In this document: positions 27,346 to 35,599 of the stretch, piece by piece
How positions within the stretch are numbered: the stretch's first letter is position 1
How the letters are laid out: each line of letters starts with the position of its first letter
Source of the DNA: DASPJL01 sp035628645
GTDB taxonomy: Bacteria; Bacteroidota; Bacteroidia; Cytophagales; Cyclobacteriaceae
Length of the DNA: 44,510 nucleotides
Reading direction: 5' to 3'
NCBI GenBank assembly: GCA_035628645.1
Contig: DASPJL010000158.1
Location: forward strand, 1-44,510
The notes under the pieces: generated by a model
Told to the model about the DNA's origin: nothing
Databases searched by the model: none
The model's input: the letters and a program-made list of their open reading frames with translations, nothing else
Made by a program: the position numbers and the translations under genes

Positions 27346-28252
27346 AATCCTTATTTTTTAATGCTTTATTATATATGTCTCTCTCTAATTTCTGTAATAG
27401 ATCCTGTTTCCTTTTGTTAAGAATAATGTTTACAATTTGCGGTTTAACAAATTCTAAAGGAGAGTTCTGATCTACAATTTTATAATCATTGATGAGTAAA
27501 AGATAGGTAAAACTTTCGTCTGACATTTCTGCAAACTTGGTTTTCTTTAAAAACTGCACTTTATCAGGAATATTGCTGAAAGGTGAATTAACTATCAAAT
27601 CGTCAAAATGAGTCCAAACAGTATCCTCCAATACGTAGTTAGATGCAAATCTGTAACAATAGGAAACAATCGCTTTATAGTTTTTATTTTTTGCCAGTAG
27701 TAATTTCTTCAAAGTATTGTTTCTTACCATTTTAGAAGGAACCTTAATATACATCCCCTTCACAATGTTTTGCTTAAGCTCAAAATTATCTATATTTTCC
27801 TGATAGTACGTTTCGATTTCCTTTGCACTAACCGTCGTATCCAAGTTCTCCGCGACAAATTGTTTTTGATACTCAAATACAATCAAGGCATATTTATAAT
27901 CTAAGACCTTCCTTTCAACTTCTGCTTTATTATAGTTGGTATTTCCTTCTGCTCTTCTTAGCAATAATTGCTTAGAGACCCACGATTTAATATACCTGTC
28001 GATTAAATCAACACTGTCAGACTCTGAAATATTCCCTGCCATAATCCCCTGAATGTCCTCTACGGTTAATTCATGGTCGTAAACCCTTGCCACTACCTCC
28101 TTGTCGCTATGCTTTACTTTAAAGTAATCGCATGAAGTAAAAAGGGTGATTGAGGCGAAAATTACAGTTAATGTCAGTTTTGCAGACCTAACTCCTCCAG
28201 CTCTTTTTGATTTACCTGAACAGGATGTTTTTCTTTTAATTTTATTATCCAT
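27320..28252 (-). CDS. SurA_N-like lipoprotein lacking a clear parvulin domain
   Basis: An envelope protein of up to 310 aa. A hydrophobic stretch ends in the lipobox LFTSC (Cys41), so it should be lipidated. The N-terminal half (VARVYDHELTVEDIQGIM, then SWVSKQLLLRRAEG and EIETYYQENIDNFELKQ) is like the helical SurA/PpiC N-domain. Where a parvulin domain would follow, the signature HILI and GG-L-G elements are missing and only FTYLLLINDYK vaguely resembles the last strand. It is probably a chaperone module rather than an isomerase. The ATG used here overlaps the upstream gene by 79 nt and yields an unusually long basic n-region; a CTG at 28177 overlapping the upstream TGA would give a normal-sized signal peptide. 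Confidence 0.75.
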   Translation of the reverse strand: MDNKIKRKTSCSGKSKRAGGVRSAKLTLTVIFASITLFTSCDYFKVKHSDKEVVARVYDHELTVEDIQGIMAGNISESDSVDLIDRYIKSWVSKQLLLRRAEGNTNYNKAEVERKVLDYKYALIVFEYQKQFVAENLDTTVSAKEIETYYQENIDNFELKQNIVKGMYIKVPSKMVRNNTLKKLLLAKNKNYKAIVSYCYRFASNYVLEDTVWTHFDDLIVNSPFSNIPDKVQFLKKTKFAEMSDESFTYLLLINDYKIVDQNSPLEFVKPQIVNIILNKRKQDLLQKLERDIYNKALKNKDFEILTENN

Positions 28253-30129
28253 TCATCTTCTAAATATTTCTGATAGTCAGAAATGACCTCTCCCCTGATA
28301 TCTTCAAAATTTCTGTTTGACGGCTTGAAGATATCAAGAATTTTAATGTATGCATATCTGCCGTTTATTATTGTATTATATTCGCCTGTTTTCCATTGTA
28401 CATCTTCCCAATATTCTTCCTCATCATTTTCAACAGAATCTCTTTCCGCTTGTACCCTTAAAGTTTCCTTTTTATTCAAATTCCCTTCCAGAGCCTTTAA
28501 ATCCATTGCCTCAATAGGCCCAATTGACTTTAAACTATCAATTGTTTTATTTCTATCCAGACTATCTGAAAAGCTTAATATTACCACATCCGCCATTTCT
28601 TCAGACAAGTATTTTTCCTTATTCTTTTCAAAGAAATTTCTTAATCCCACCGTATCCTTAACAGCTTTTGACCAAACGTGCTCATCCATTAAAGAGAACA
28701 AAAGAATGCCTTCCCTATACTCCTTCATCAACATTCTGTACTCCTCATATTTTTTGGGCAAATTGCTTTCTTCGTAGGATAATATGGATTGATCCACAAA
28801 GTCCTTATAATAGTTGGCGGTAACCTGAGGTTGTTCCGTGGTTTTTTGTTCTTTCAAATAAACATAAAAGGAATCTACATTATAAGTCTTTTCATCCAAT
28901 TTAAACACCGCCTTTTTCTTGTCCTCATTACTCAAGTCCGGAATTTTGCCAGTAGAAAACAATGTGTCTAGTAAAGATTGGGCCAATTTCTTTCCTTCCA
29001 GATCCTCTTTGAAGGCATATTCTCTTTTCAGCTTGTCTATAAAATGTTCCTTATTGGCTACTGACCTTGAATCTCTATTTATTTTTGAACGAATGGTACC
29101 TTTAAGTTTTTCGAACGATTCAATTGGCTTTTTGTCTAAAAGCTTAATTATATGCCAACCAAAAGGCGTTTGAATTGGTTCAGAAATGTCTCCCGGATTT
29201 TTTAAAGCAAAGGCAGCATTTTCAAATGTAGGGGTTATACCGCCAACGCTAAACCAATCCAGTTTTCCTCCTTTATCCTTTGAATTATTATCCTCGCTAA
29301 ATTGCTTTACCATATCCTCCCATTTTGCACCGTTTTCTAGCTGCTGATGAATTTTAAAGACTTTTTCTTTTGCCAGGTTAGACTCGGTCGGAGTCATTTC
29401 AGGAAAAGTTCTGATCATAATATGTGCGACTTCTACACTTCCCTGTGATTCTCTTGTGTCATTTACTTTAATAATATGATAGCCAAATTGTGTACGCACC
29501 GGTTTGGAAATTTGGCCTACCGGAGTATTATAGGCAGCGGTTTCAAAAGGATAAACCATTTGCATGGACGTAAAGTACCCTAAGTTTCCATAATTATATT
29601 GCGCTGAAGAATCACCGGAAAACTTGTTTGCCAATTGACCGAACTCTTCACCGGCTAAAGCTTTTTCTCTTATTTCCATAATTCGGTTAAAGGCCTGCAA
29701 AGTATCCGAAGCACTGGCTGAAGGGGAAACCGGTATTAAAATATGCGAAGCATTAATTTCCTTTTTCAAGCGTTCGTAAGCTTCTATTACCATAGAGTCC
29801 GCTTGTTTTCTGTCGGTTAAATACGGCTGGGCAAGCTGCTTTCTATAACCTTCAAATTCGTTCCTGAAACTTGAAGTAGTATCTAATCCCTGGGCTTCAG
29901 CCTCCTTTACCTTTACCTTAAAGTTTATAAAAAGATCAAGGTATTCTTTTAATGCTTTCAGGCTATCAGTTTTTTTATCCTGATAATTGTTTTTATTAAA
30001 AACGTATAAAAATTCTTTTGTCGGAACTTTAGTATCTCCCACCGAAAACAGAACATTTTCCTGAACCTTTGCTGTTTTACAACTTATTGCCAACAATAAG
30101 ACTAAAATGAGGCTAAAATTTTTCTTCAT
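28174..30129 (-). CDS. parvulin-type peptidyl-prolyl isomerase lipoprotein
   Basis: A 651-aa lipoprotein with lipobox LAISC (Cys17). Two adjacent parvulin domains occupy about 125-230 (INASHILIPVS, NYGNLGYFTSMQM, FGYHIIKVND) and 232-335 (VEVAHIMIRTF, KGGKLDWFSVGG, FGWHIIKLLD). The C-terminal 300 residues, charged and helical, are not assigned. It is first in the four-gene operon with the SurA_N-like lipoprotein, the SurA-like protein and MoxR, and would be tethered to a membrane facing the periplasm where it assists folding of exported proteins. No TAnnTTTG element was found just upstream. Confidence 0.9.
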   Translation of the reverse strand: MKKNFSLILVLLLAISCKTAKVQENVLFSVGDTKVPTKEFLYVFNKNNYQDKKTDSLKALKEYLDLFINFKVKVKEAEAQGLDTTSSFRNEFEGYRKQLAQPYLTDRKQADSMVIEAYERLKKEINASHILIPVSPSASASDTLQAFNRIMEIREKALAGEEFGQLANKFSGDSSAQYNYGNLGYFTSMQMVYPFETAAYNTPVGQISKPVRTQFGYHIIKVNDTRESQGSVEVAHIMIRTFPEMTPTESNLAKEKVFKIHQQLENGAKWEDMVKQFSEDNNSKDKGGKLDWFSVGGITPTFENAAFALKNPGDISEPIQTPFGWHIIKLLDKKPIESFEKLKGTIRSKINRDSRSVANKEHFIDKLKREYAFKEDLEGKKLAQSLLDTLFSTGKIPDLSNEDKKKAVFKLDEKTYNVDSFYVYLKEQKTTEQPQVTANYYKDFVDQSILSYEESNLPKKYEEYRMLMKEYREGILLFSLMDEHVWSKAVKDTVGLRNFFEKNKEKYLSEEMADVVILSFSDSLDRNKTIDSLKSIGPIEAMDLKALEGNLNKKETLRVQAERDSVENDEEEYWEDVQWKTGEYNTIINGRYAYIKILDIFKPSNRNFEDIRGEVISDYQKYLEDEWIIKLKEKHPVQVNQKELEELGLQN

Positions 30130-30283
30130 TACTAATTATAATTTATAATAATCTCTATGACAGAAAGAAATGGGAGGAATTTTCTCCCGAAAGATGTGCA
30201 ATATATCAAATTATAGAAAACGATATAAGATTGATGAGACTTTACCTACATTTAAAATTCAAAATTCAATATTTCCTTTGTCA

Positions 30284-30691
30284 TTATATTTTTTTGTAAA
30301 GCCGACAAACATTGTGGTCAGGCGCATTATAGATTTGTATGTCATCCATAATTCTTTTTACAAGCATAATGCCCAGTCCTCCTTTTCGCTTTTGTTTTAC
30401 AATGTTGTATAAAGATTGTTCTTCGTGTTGTAATAGGTTGAAGCTATCGCCATCGTCGATAATTTCGAAAACAAGCATGCCCTTCTGTTCGAAAATATTG
30501 AGCGTGATAAACTCTTTAGGATTACATTTGTGCGAATGAATAATAAGATTTGCGCAAACCTCATCCACAGCCAGAGTAATCATATTTTTCTCTGATTCAG
30601 AAATAGGATATCCTGAAAGAACAGCATTTACAAACCTGCGTACCTCCTTTAAGTTTTCCTTGGAACAAGATATTTTGAAATTATGCTCCAT
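30284..30691 (-). CDS. anti-sigma-factor-type serine kinase/ATP-binding protein (RsbW/SpoIIAB-like)
   Basis: A 135-aa GHKL ATPase domain. The N-box is AVDEVCANLIIHSH with Glu44 and Asn48, the G1 box is DDGDSF (79-84), and G2 is GGLGIML (104-110). The size and lack of a histidine-kinase dimerisation domain fit RsbW/SpoIIAB-like kinases that phosphorylate a STAS antagonist. The start overlaps the STAS gene by 11 nt, and a SpoIIE/RsbU-type phosphatase gene lies upstream, completing a partner-switching set. The regulated target is not obvious. Confidence 0.87.
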   Translation of the reverse strand: MEHNFKISCSKENLKEVRRFVNAVLSGYPISESEKNMITLAVDEVCANLIIHSHKCNPKEFITLNIFEQKGMLVFEIIDDGDSFNLLQHEEQSLYNIVKQKRKGGLGIMLVKRIMDDIQIYNAPDHNVCRLYKKI

Positions 30692-31022
30692 TTACAAAAG
30701 CCTTTGCTTCTTCTTTAGTCTTAACAATATTAAGAAGTTGATCAAGTCCCAGGATTTTAAAAACGTTTTTAACTTTTTCACTTAATCCATATATAACCAG
30801 TTGAATTCCGTTCGCCTCAAACTCTTCTATGTATGACATAAAAACTCCAAGCCCTGCGGAAGAAATGTAGTTTAACTGTACACAATCCACAATTATGACT
30901 TTATGGTTTGCCGCTAATGCATCCTTTATCGCTTTATCTAAAAGGATTGAAGAACTAGCATCTAAATCACCGTTGACACTAATAAAATGAATCTGTTGTT
31001 CTGTTGAATTTGTAATTTCCAT
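30681..31022 (-). CDS. STAS-domain anti-sigma-factor antagonist (RsbV/SpoIIAA-like)
   Basis: A 113-aa single STAS domain. The conserved block VIIVDCVQLNYISSAGLGVF contains Ser55, aligned with the phosphorylated Ser58 of B. subtilis SpoIIAA (SSAGL in place of DSSGL, a common variant). When dephosphorylated such proteins bind the cognate kinase and release its target. It overlaps the downstream ATPase gene and follows the phosphatase gene by 116 nt on the same strand, so the three form one switch. Confidence 0.9.
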   Translation of the reverse strand: MEITNSTEQQIHFISVNGDLDASSSILLDKAIKDALAANHKVIIVDCVQLNYISSAGLGVFMSYIEEFEANGIQLVIYGLSEKVKNVFKILGLDQLLNIVKTKEEAKAFVNGA

Positions 31023-31138
31023 TTTCTATACAAAATTTACGCGCTTATTATTTTTTGAGTTGTAGGTTTAAATTTTGTTTTAATTATTATCTGTACTTTA
31101 TAAATGAACGATTAAATGACTTTATATACCGAATAAAC

Positions 31139-33184
31139 TTAATTAAATTTTATAATAACAAGGGTATAATCATCTTCCAGCTTTTTAGTTCCGCAAAAGT
31201 TATACAAATCCTCGATGATTGCCTGGTTAATCTTTTCTGCAGGGAAATCATGTGTTTTTTCTAAAATCGCTTTTAAGCGTTCGTAGCCATATTCTTCTCT
31301 CTCCGCATTTTTTGCCTCTACTATTCCATCCGTATAAAGAAGGAGGATGTCATTGGAATTATAAACAAAGTCAATTACGTCATTTACATTATCAAATTTC
31401 TGATTTCGAAGAATACCCAACCCCAAGCCTTTGGTATTTAAATAATAGACTTTTTTGTTTATGCTGTCATAAAATAATGCCGGACAATGTCCAGCACGGA
31501 TCAACTGAATTTTATGATGATGCAGGTCTACAAAAAAGAAGGTAATGGTAATAAAAGACGTTCTTTCCAGACAACGGCTCAAGGCCTTGTTGGCTTGATT
31601 AAGAAACTCCTGTGCAGAGAGATCAAGCTGAACCAGGCTGTGAAAAACCCCTTTCAACTGAGCCATATGAAAAGCAGCAGAGGTGCCCTTTCCTGAGACA
31701 TCCCCTATAATAAATGCGGTTTTATTTTCAGAAAATTTATAAATGTCATAATAATCTCCTCCAACTTCTTCCGCTGCTTCGGTAAAAGATGCAATGGTAT
31801 AATATTCACTTTGATTTATATCTGAGGGAAGTAAACTTTTTTGCACTTTACGTGCGATGGTTAATTCTTCCTTATACCGTTCGTTTTTGATTGCCTGGGA
31901 AAGCAACCTTGAATTTTCAATAAAAACAGCCGCCTGATTTACAAAAGCATTCACAATGTTTACCATCTCATTCGTGAAGCCATCTTTATTGGTTTTCAGC
32001 AACACGAGTTGTCCCATTTTACCTGATTTAGCAACTATCGGAATGATTAGCATTGAGTGAAAAGGAAATTTGCCCAACTTTTTCTCAATCCCTTTTTTGT
32101 TAATATTCCTATTGTAAAAATGGCCCACTCTTTCCGAGTCTTCCTTTGATAAAGATTGTTTCAGACCCTCTATCTGGCTGTCGTTTATATTTCGTTTTAC
32201 AACGTTTTCTGCTTTTTCACCCTGAGCATATATTTCAAGCCACCCTCCATCTGCCAAAACCGTGGTTAAGGAGGTATCAATCAAAATATTATAGACATGC
32301 TCTTCTTTTTGCCCAATTTGCAATGACTGGCTTAGTTTTTGAAAATTAATGACCTCCTCCATTTTTTGCTCAAATACCGAAGAAGTAGGGAGGTTAAAAA
32401 TTATCACAAGAATGGAGAAAAAGGCATAAATAGTAACAAAGGCAAAAAGGGATAAAATAAATACACTGGAGGTGATGTCTATTTCCAGGTAGGTACTGTT
32501 ACTAAAATTTGTAAGTGTAGATAAAATGAAAGTAATGTAAACGAGAGTTAGCAATATTAGAAGGATACTTTGCCACTTTTGTTTGAAGTTTATATAAGCG
32601 ACCCATTTTAAATTTACTGACAATATTATCCCCAAAACCAAAAGAAAAAAGAAAGGACCATAAAACCTGTAATCCAGGTAGTTAAACGGAAGAAAATTTA
32701 AAAGAATACTGGCAATTAAACTTATCTCAAAAAGATACCAAATATTTAAAAGGATGGATGATTTTTGAAATAAAATAAGTCTTTTCCAGGCGATAAAAGA
32801 AGAAATCAAAAATATAATCACGAAGGAAATCAGGATGTGGTATAATATATTCACCACATAGATATTCTTCATTAAATTCATTGGAATGAAAGCATCCAGC
32901 TTAAAAAGCAAGGCAAGAATAGTAGTAACTAACCCTGTAAAAAAGGAACTCCAGAGCAATTCAAGAAAATTTACATTGTCTCCCTGCTCTAACTTTGATT
33001 TAAAATAAACGAAAATAGCAAGAGAATAGAGACTTAAAAATATTTCATTGATATACTCGGGGAAACTAAAATTTACATTGATGTCGCGGCCCACTATAAA
33101 AATCAGATCAAACAGCAAAAGAGCCGTCCAACTGACTATCGCGACTAACACACAAGTTTTTATAATTACTTTATTTGAAAGCAT
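31139..33184 (-). CDS. membrane-anchored GAF-PP2C (SpoIIE/RsbU-type) serine phosphatase
   Basis: A 681-aa integral membrane regulator. About eight hydrophobic helices occupy residues 5-265, a GAF-like domain about 285-430, a short linker helix ending in RKVQKSLLPS, and a PP2C SpoIIE-type domain to the end. Metal-binding acidic residues are visible in GGDYYDIY (Asp477), IGDVSGKG (Asp494), LYTDGIVEA (Asp619) and LEDDYTLV (Asp671/672). It should dephosphorylate the STAS protein encoded just downstream in response to a membrane or small-molecule signal sensed by the 7-8TM or GAF part. Confidence 0.9.
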   Translation of the reverse strand: MLSNKVIIKTCVLVAIVSWTALLLFDLIFIVGRDINVNFSFPEYINEIFLSLYSLAIFVYFKSKLEQGDNVNFLELLWSSFFTGLVTTILALLFKLDAFIPMNLMKNIYVVNILYHILISFVIIFLISSFIAWKRLILFQKSSILLNIWYLFEISLIASILLNFLPFNYLDYRFYGPFFFLLVLGIILSVNLKWVAYINFKQKWQSILLILLTLVYITFILSTLTNFSNSTYLEIDITSSVFILSLFAFVTIYAFFSILVIIFNLPTSSVFEQKMEEVINFQKLSQSLQIGQKEEHVYNILIDTSLTTVLADGGWLEIYAQGEKAENVVKRNINDSQIEGLKQSLSKEDSERVGHFYNRNINKKGIEKKLGKFPFHSMLIIPIVAKSGKMGQLVLLKTNKDGFTNEMVNIVNAFVNQAAVFIENSRLLSQAIKNERYKEELTIARKVQKSLLPSDINQSEYYTIASFTEAAEEVGGDYYDIYKFSENKTAFIIGDVSGKGTSAAFHMAQLKGVFHSLVQLDLSAQEFLNQANKALSRCLERTSFITITFFFVDLHHHKIQLIRAGHCPALFYDSINKKVYYLNTKGLGLGILRNQKFDNVNDVIDFVYNSNDILLLYTDGIVEAKNAEREEYGYERLKAILEKTHDFPAEKINQAIIEDLYNFCGTKKLEDDYTLVIIKFN

Positions 33185-33345
33185 TCCCTCAACTGCTTTT
33201 CTTCTTTTTGTTTATGACAATTCACATTCTCTTCAATTACTAAAGTGCAGATCCCTTAATAATCCAGACTTTTAGAATCCTATAAGTTTGGTGAAAATTA
33301 AAGACATTTACAAATGGTAAAAAATAAAAGGAACCAACGGAAATA

Positions 33346-33382
33346 ACGATAGAAGGTTAATTAAAAAATAAAATTCTACCGT
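33346..33382 (-). other. weak hairpin in the gap before the phosphatase gene
   Basis: ACGATAGAA at 33346-33354 and TTCTACCGT at 33374-33382 form, in the - strand transcript, a 9-bp stem with one G-U pair and a 19-nt AT-rich loop. It lies 43 nt past the phospholipase-like stop. The large loop and lack of a trailing U-run make it a poor terminator. Nothing else stands out in 33185-33424. Confidence 0.25.
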
Positions 33383-33424
33383 TTGAAGAAAGTCGTTTTT
33401 CCTGTTTTAATCCCCTGGTTCTTC

Positions 33425-34372
33425 CTAATCATGTTCGGAAGCATGGTCGTTTATTAGAGGCGTTTCTTTCTTTTTCTTATAGGTGTATTTTGAAGTGAGA
33501 GAGTTTAAATCAGGCTGACCGGCATCTACCCAAGCAGTATACCAGAAATCTCCGACCATTTTTATAGAGGCTTTCATTCTTTTTTCCACTTGTCCATTTA
33601 ACAATTGATGATAGGTTTTGCTAAAGTCTTTTGAATACGCTTTTATGGTAGTTCCATTCCGGTTTTCAAAAGTATATTTCTTGTCCTGATCAAAGTCCTC
33701 CGTCAGCGTTTTTTCAAAAAGCAGCACGCTGTCTACCGCTTTATGGGCATTTTCTACCGCCTTCCATGCTTCAAGCTGAGGATTTTCAAGATAAGTGGCC
33801 GGACCGGTATAGAAATCATAATTTTCCGAAAAAAGCTCAGGCAGCCTCGCTTCCCACAAACCATGTATCCCTTTTTGATTTGTTAATTGCCCATTATAAT
33901 TTTTAGTAGTATGAAGAGGAACATTCGCATCCGCCACATAATGACCCAGATCAGCAGATAGTTTTAAGATCTTTTCCAGATCCCGCTTTTTAAAAGCATT
34001 TGTAAGTTGATTTTTAACCTTAAAAATATGCCAGGGAACTACGCCATAGGAGAGTAGTGTATCTTCGCCATATTTTTCAACGGCTTTTTTCCAATAACGC
34101 GGAAGCTTGAACAATGCGCTATCGCCATATTCATCTACATCTAAATAATGGTAAGCGGCCTCGTTTTTCGAGGTGTGTCTTCGTTTATCCGGATTAACGG
34201 AACGTTCTTCAATATAATTTAAGTTCATTTTGTAAAAGCCAATCATTTCAGGAGGGAGAGTAAAAACGGCCATTCGGTTTATTTTCTGATGAGCAAAAAA
34301 CCCCCATTTCATTGAAGCCAATGAAAGCAGTATAAAAATACCGAGTAAAACGAAAAAAAGTTTTTTCATCAA
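33425..34372 (-). CDS. zinc-dependent phospholipase C / S1-P1 nuclease-like exported protein
   Basis: A 315-aa protein with an N-terminal hydrophobic segment (residues 3-21; signal peptide or anchor). The metal-binding pattern of the PLC/S1-P1 superfamily is complete: Trp23 and His28 in KWGFFAHQK, His75 and Asp78 in YHYLDVD, His115 in PWHIF, the LGHYVADANVPLH block with His143, Asp147 and His154, and HGLWE with His170 and Glu174. Family members use three zinc ions to cleave phospholipids or single-stranded nucleic acid phosphodiesters. Bacteroidota homologues are mostly uncharacterised. Two adjacent ATG codons could serve as start. Substrate is not predictable. Confidence 0.85.
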   Translation of the reverse strand: MMKKLFFVLLGIFILLSLASMKWGFFAHQKINRMAVFTLPPEMIGFYKMNLNYIEERSVNPDKRRHTSKNEAAYHYLDVDEYGDSALFKLPRYWKKAVEKYGEDTLLSYGVVPWHIFKVKNQLTNAFKKRDLEKILKLSADLGHYVADANVPLHTTKNYNGQLTNQKGIHGLWEARLPELFSENYDFYTGPATYLENPQLEAWKAVENAHKAVDSVLLFEKTLTEDFDQDKKYTFENRNGTTIKAYSKDFSKTYHQLLNGQVEKRMKASIKMVGDFWYTAWVDAGQPDLNSLTSKYTYKKKKETPLINDHASEHD

Positions 34373-34411
34373 TCAGAAAAAGAAACAGGATAAAAATATC
34401 AATTTTAAGCT

Positions 34412-35068
34412 TTATTGAAACTTTTGATAAATACCAAGATCAAATAAATTAACCGTTACTATCTCTGAGGTAGCGATAATAAGGGAGAAATATTTATCTC
34501 TATTGTCCATCTTTTCATGAACACTTAAATATTCGGTTGTAAAAATTAATTCCTTTTCATTATTCCTATATCCACTAAAAAATGGAACTATCGAAATATA
34601 GGTTGAAGATTTGGAAGGTTCAGGTATTGCAAGGGGTATTCCCACATAAGCTTTCCCCGACTTGAGTGTTAAGGAAATAAGTTCTGCTTCTGTAAATCCT
34701 TTTTTAATAATTTTTTCTAAATCATTCCCAATTTTATCAATTGACTTCGACAACGCCTTTGTCTTATTTGTAAACAAGTTGACTATAACTGTGACAAACA
34801 CACTTAAAAGAAATGAAAAAACGGCCACTTCTAAATACTCAATTTTTAAAGGAAACAGCTTTTTGAAATTACTCACAAATCCAGTAAAAAGGGAATCCAT
34901 TATTTGCAATAAAAAATAAGAAGCGGTTAAGGAAATAATTCCAACTAAAACTGAATTAAAAAGTAGTCTTTGCTGATCGATTCTTTGATGATAATACCTG
35001 GTTTTGTTGCAAAAAATGAGGAAGAAATATCCTCCCACAAGAGGAAAAAGTAATAAATTAAATGGCAT
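34412..35068 (-). CDS. hypothetical membrane protein with C-terminal beta-rich domain
   Basis: A 218-aa protein I do not recognise. Three hydrophobic segments (about 3-19, 36-58 and 80-100) are followed by a soluble C-terminal half of about 115 residues rich in beta strands: LTLKSGKAYVGIPLAIP, YISIVPFFSGYRN, LIFTTEYLSVHEK and IIATSEIVTVNLFDLGIY. The phrase 'SGKAYVG ... YISIVPFFSGYR' suggests a small barrel-like domain near the inner face of the membrane. Its ATG directly abuts the stop of a 52-aa gene, so the two are translationally coupled. Function unknown. Confidence 0.7.
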   Translation of the reverse strand: MPFNLLLFPLVGGYFFLIFCNKTRYYHQRIDQQRLLFNSVLVGIISLTASYFLLQIMDSLFTGFVSNFKKLFPLKIEYLEVAVFSFLLSVFVTVIVNLFTNKTKALSKSIDKIGNDLEKIIKKGFTEAELISLTLKSGKAYVGIPLAIPEPSKSSTYISIVPFFSGYRNNEKELIFTTEYLSVHEKMDNRDKYFSLIIATSEIVTVNLFDLGIYQKFQ

Positions 35069-35227
35069 TTAAATTCTTTCCTTATTTCTTTTCGCTATCT
35101 CTTTAAAAATAGTAGAATTCTTAGCCTTATAAATTAACTCTTGACCTTTTACACTATTAATAATATCAAGGGCCTCAACATAAAGTCGTCCCGCTTTGCT
35201 TTTTATTTCAATATCCTTTGTAGTCAT
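35069..35227 (-). CDS. small hypothetical protein (52 aa)
   Basis: An ATG at 35227 opens a 52-codon frame (MTTKDIEIKSKAGRLYVEAL at the start, IAKRNKERI at the end) whose TAA is followed with no gap by the ATG of the 218-aa membrane protein. The peptide is charged and probably helical, without signal peptide or recognised motif. A near-consensus promoter lies just upstream. TAA-ATG adjacency and a plausible promoter support it being real; function unknown. Confidence 0.6.
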   Translation of the reverse strand: MTTKDIEIKSKAGRLYVEALDIINSVKGQELIYKAKNSTIFKEIAKRNKERI

Positions 35228-35246
35228 AATACCGAATTAACGTTAG

Positions 35247-35276
35247 CAAAATAAGTAAAGTTTATTTAACATCAAA
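35247..35276 (-). promoter_or_regulatory. promoter candidate for the 52-aa/218-aa pair
   Basis: Read on the - strand, TTTG at 35276-35273 is followed after 18 nt by TTATTTTG at 35254-35247, one mismatch from TAnnTTTG, and then C. Transcription would start about 13 nt before the 52-aa ATG. Confidence 0.4.
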
Positions 35277-35360
35277 CTAAATCATTCTGTTTTTAATCAG
35301 CTAGTTAGATCAATTCTTCAAAACCGAAAATCAAATACAAAAGGGCTGAATATCCTAAAT

Positions 35361-35394
35361 AAAAAGAGCTGGCATACTAACCAGCTCTTTTTTT
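35361..35394 (-). terminator. rho-independent terminator
   Basis: A perfect 12-bp stem, AAAAAGAGCTGG (35361-35372) with CCAGCTCTTTTT (35381-35392), encloses an 8-nt loop and is flanked by an A-tract on the left and a T-run on the right, so it can end transcripts on either strand. It lies 21 nt beyond the stop of the 35-aa lysine-rich gene on the - strand and insulates it from the 52-aa gene promoter. Confidence 0.88.
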
Positions 35395-35414
35395 GAACTT
35401 TATAAGAAAAGGAA

Positions 35415-35522
35415 TCAGGACTTTCCTTTAGCTTTTTTTTCTTGCTTCTCTGCTCTCTTTTCTTTTATAGTTTTCGCAGGCTTTTTCTTGGTTTCTTTTT
35501 TCGCGTCTTGTGATTTGCCCAT
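35415..35522 (-). CDS. small lysine-rich protein (35 aa)
   Basis: A 35-codon ORF beginning MGKSQDAKKETKKKPAKT and ending KGKS, with 14 lysines among 35 residues and interspersed Glu and Ala. Similar tiny lysine-rich proteins starting 'MGKS-DAKK' occur in Bacteroidota as far as I recall. A strong terminator follows 21 nt after its TGA, supporting that this is a transcribed unit. The composition suggests nucleic-acid or ribosome association, or an intrinsically disordered peptide; that is inference. Confidence 0.65.
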   Translation of the reverse strand: MGKSQDAKKETKKKPAKTIKEKRAEKQEKKAKGKS

Positions 35523-35599
35523 TGGTATAAATTTTTAATTTTATTGATAACGACAATGAAGTTAGCACAATTATAAAAATTTTACCATTGATTTAAAAT

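Noticed and set aside
27320..28252. Pseudogene of a parvulin
   Set aside because: The frame is intact with a lipobox and helical N-domain, and it is overlapped on both sides by operon partners; loss of the isomerase domain looks like specialisation.
28283..28777. 164-codon + strand ORF antisense to the parvulin lipoprotein
   Set aside because: Low-complexity Ser/Leu/Phe-rich translation typical of the complement of a Lys/Glu-rich gene; the - strand gene has clear domains.
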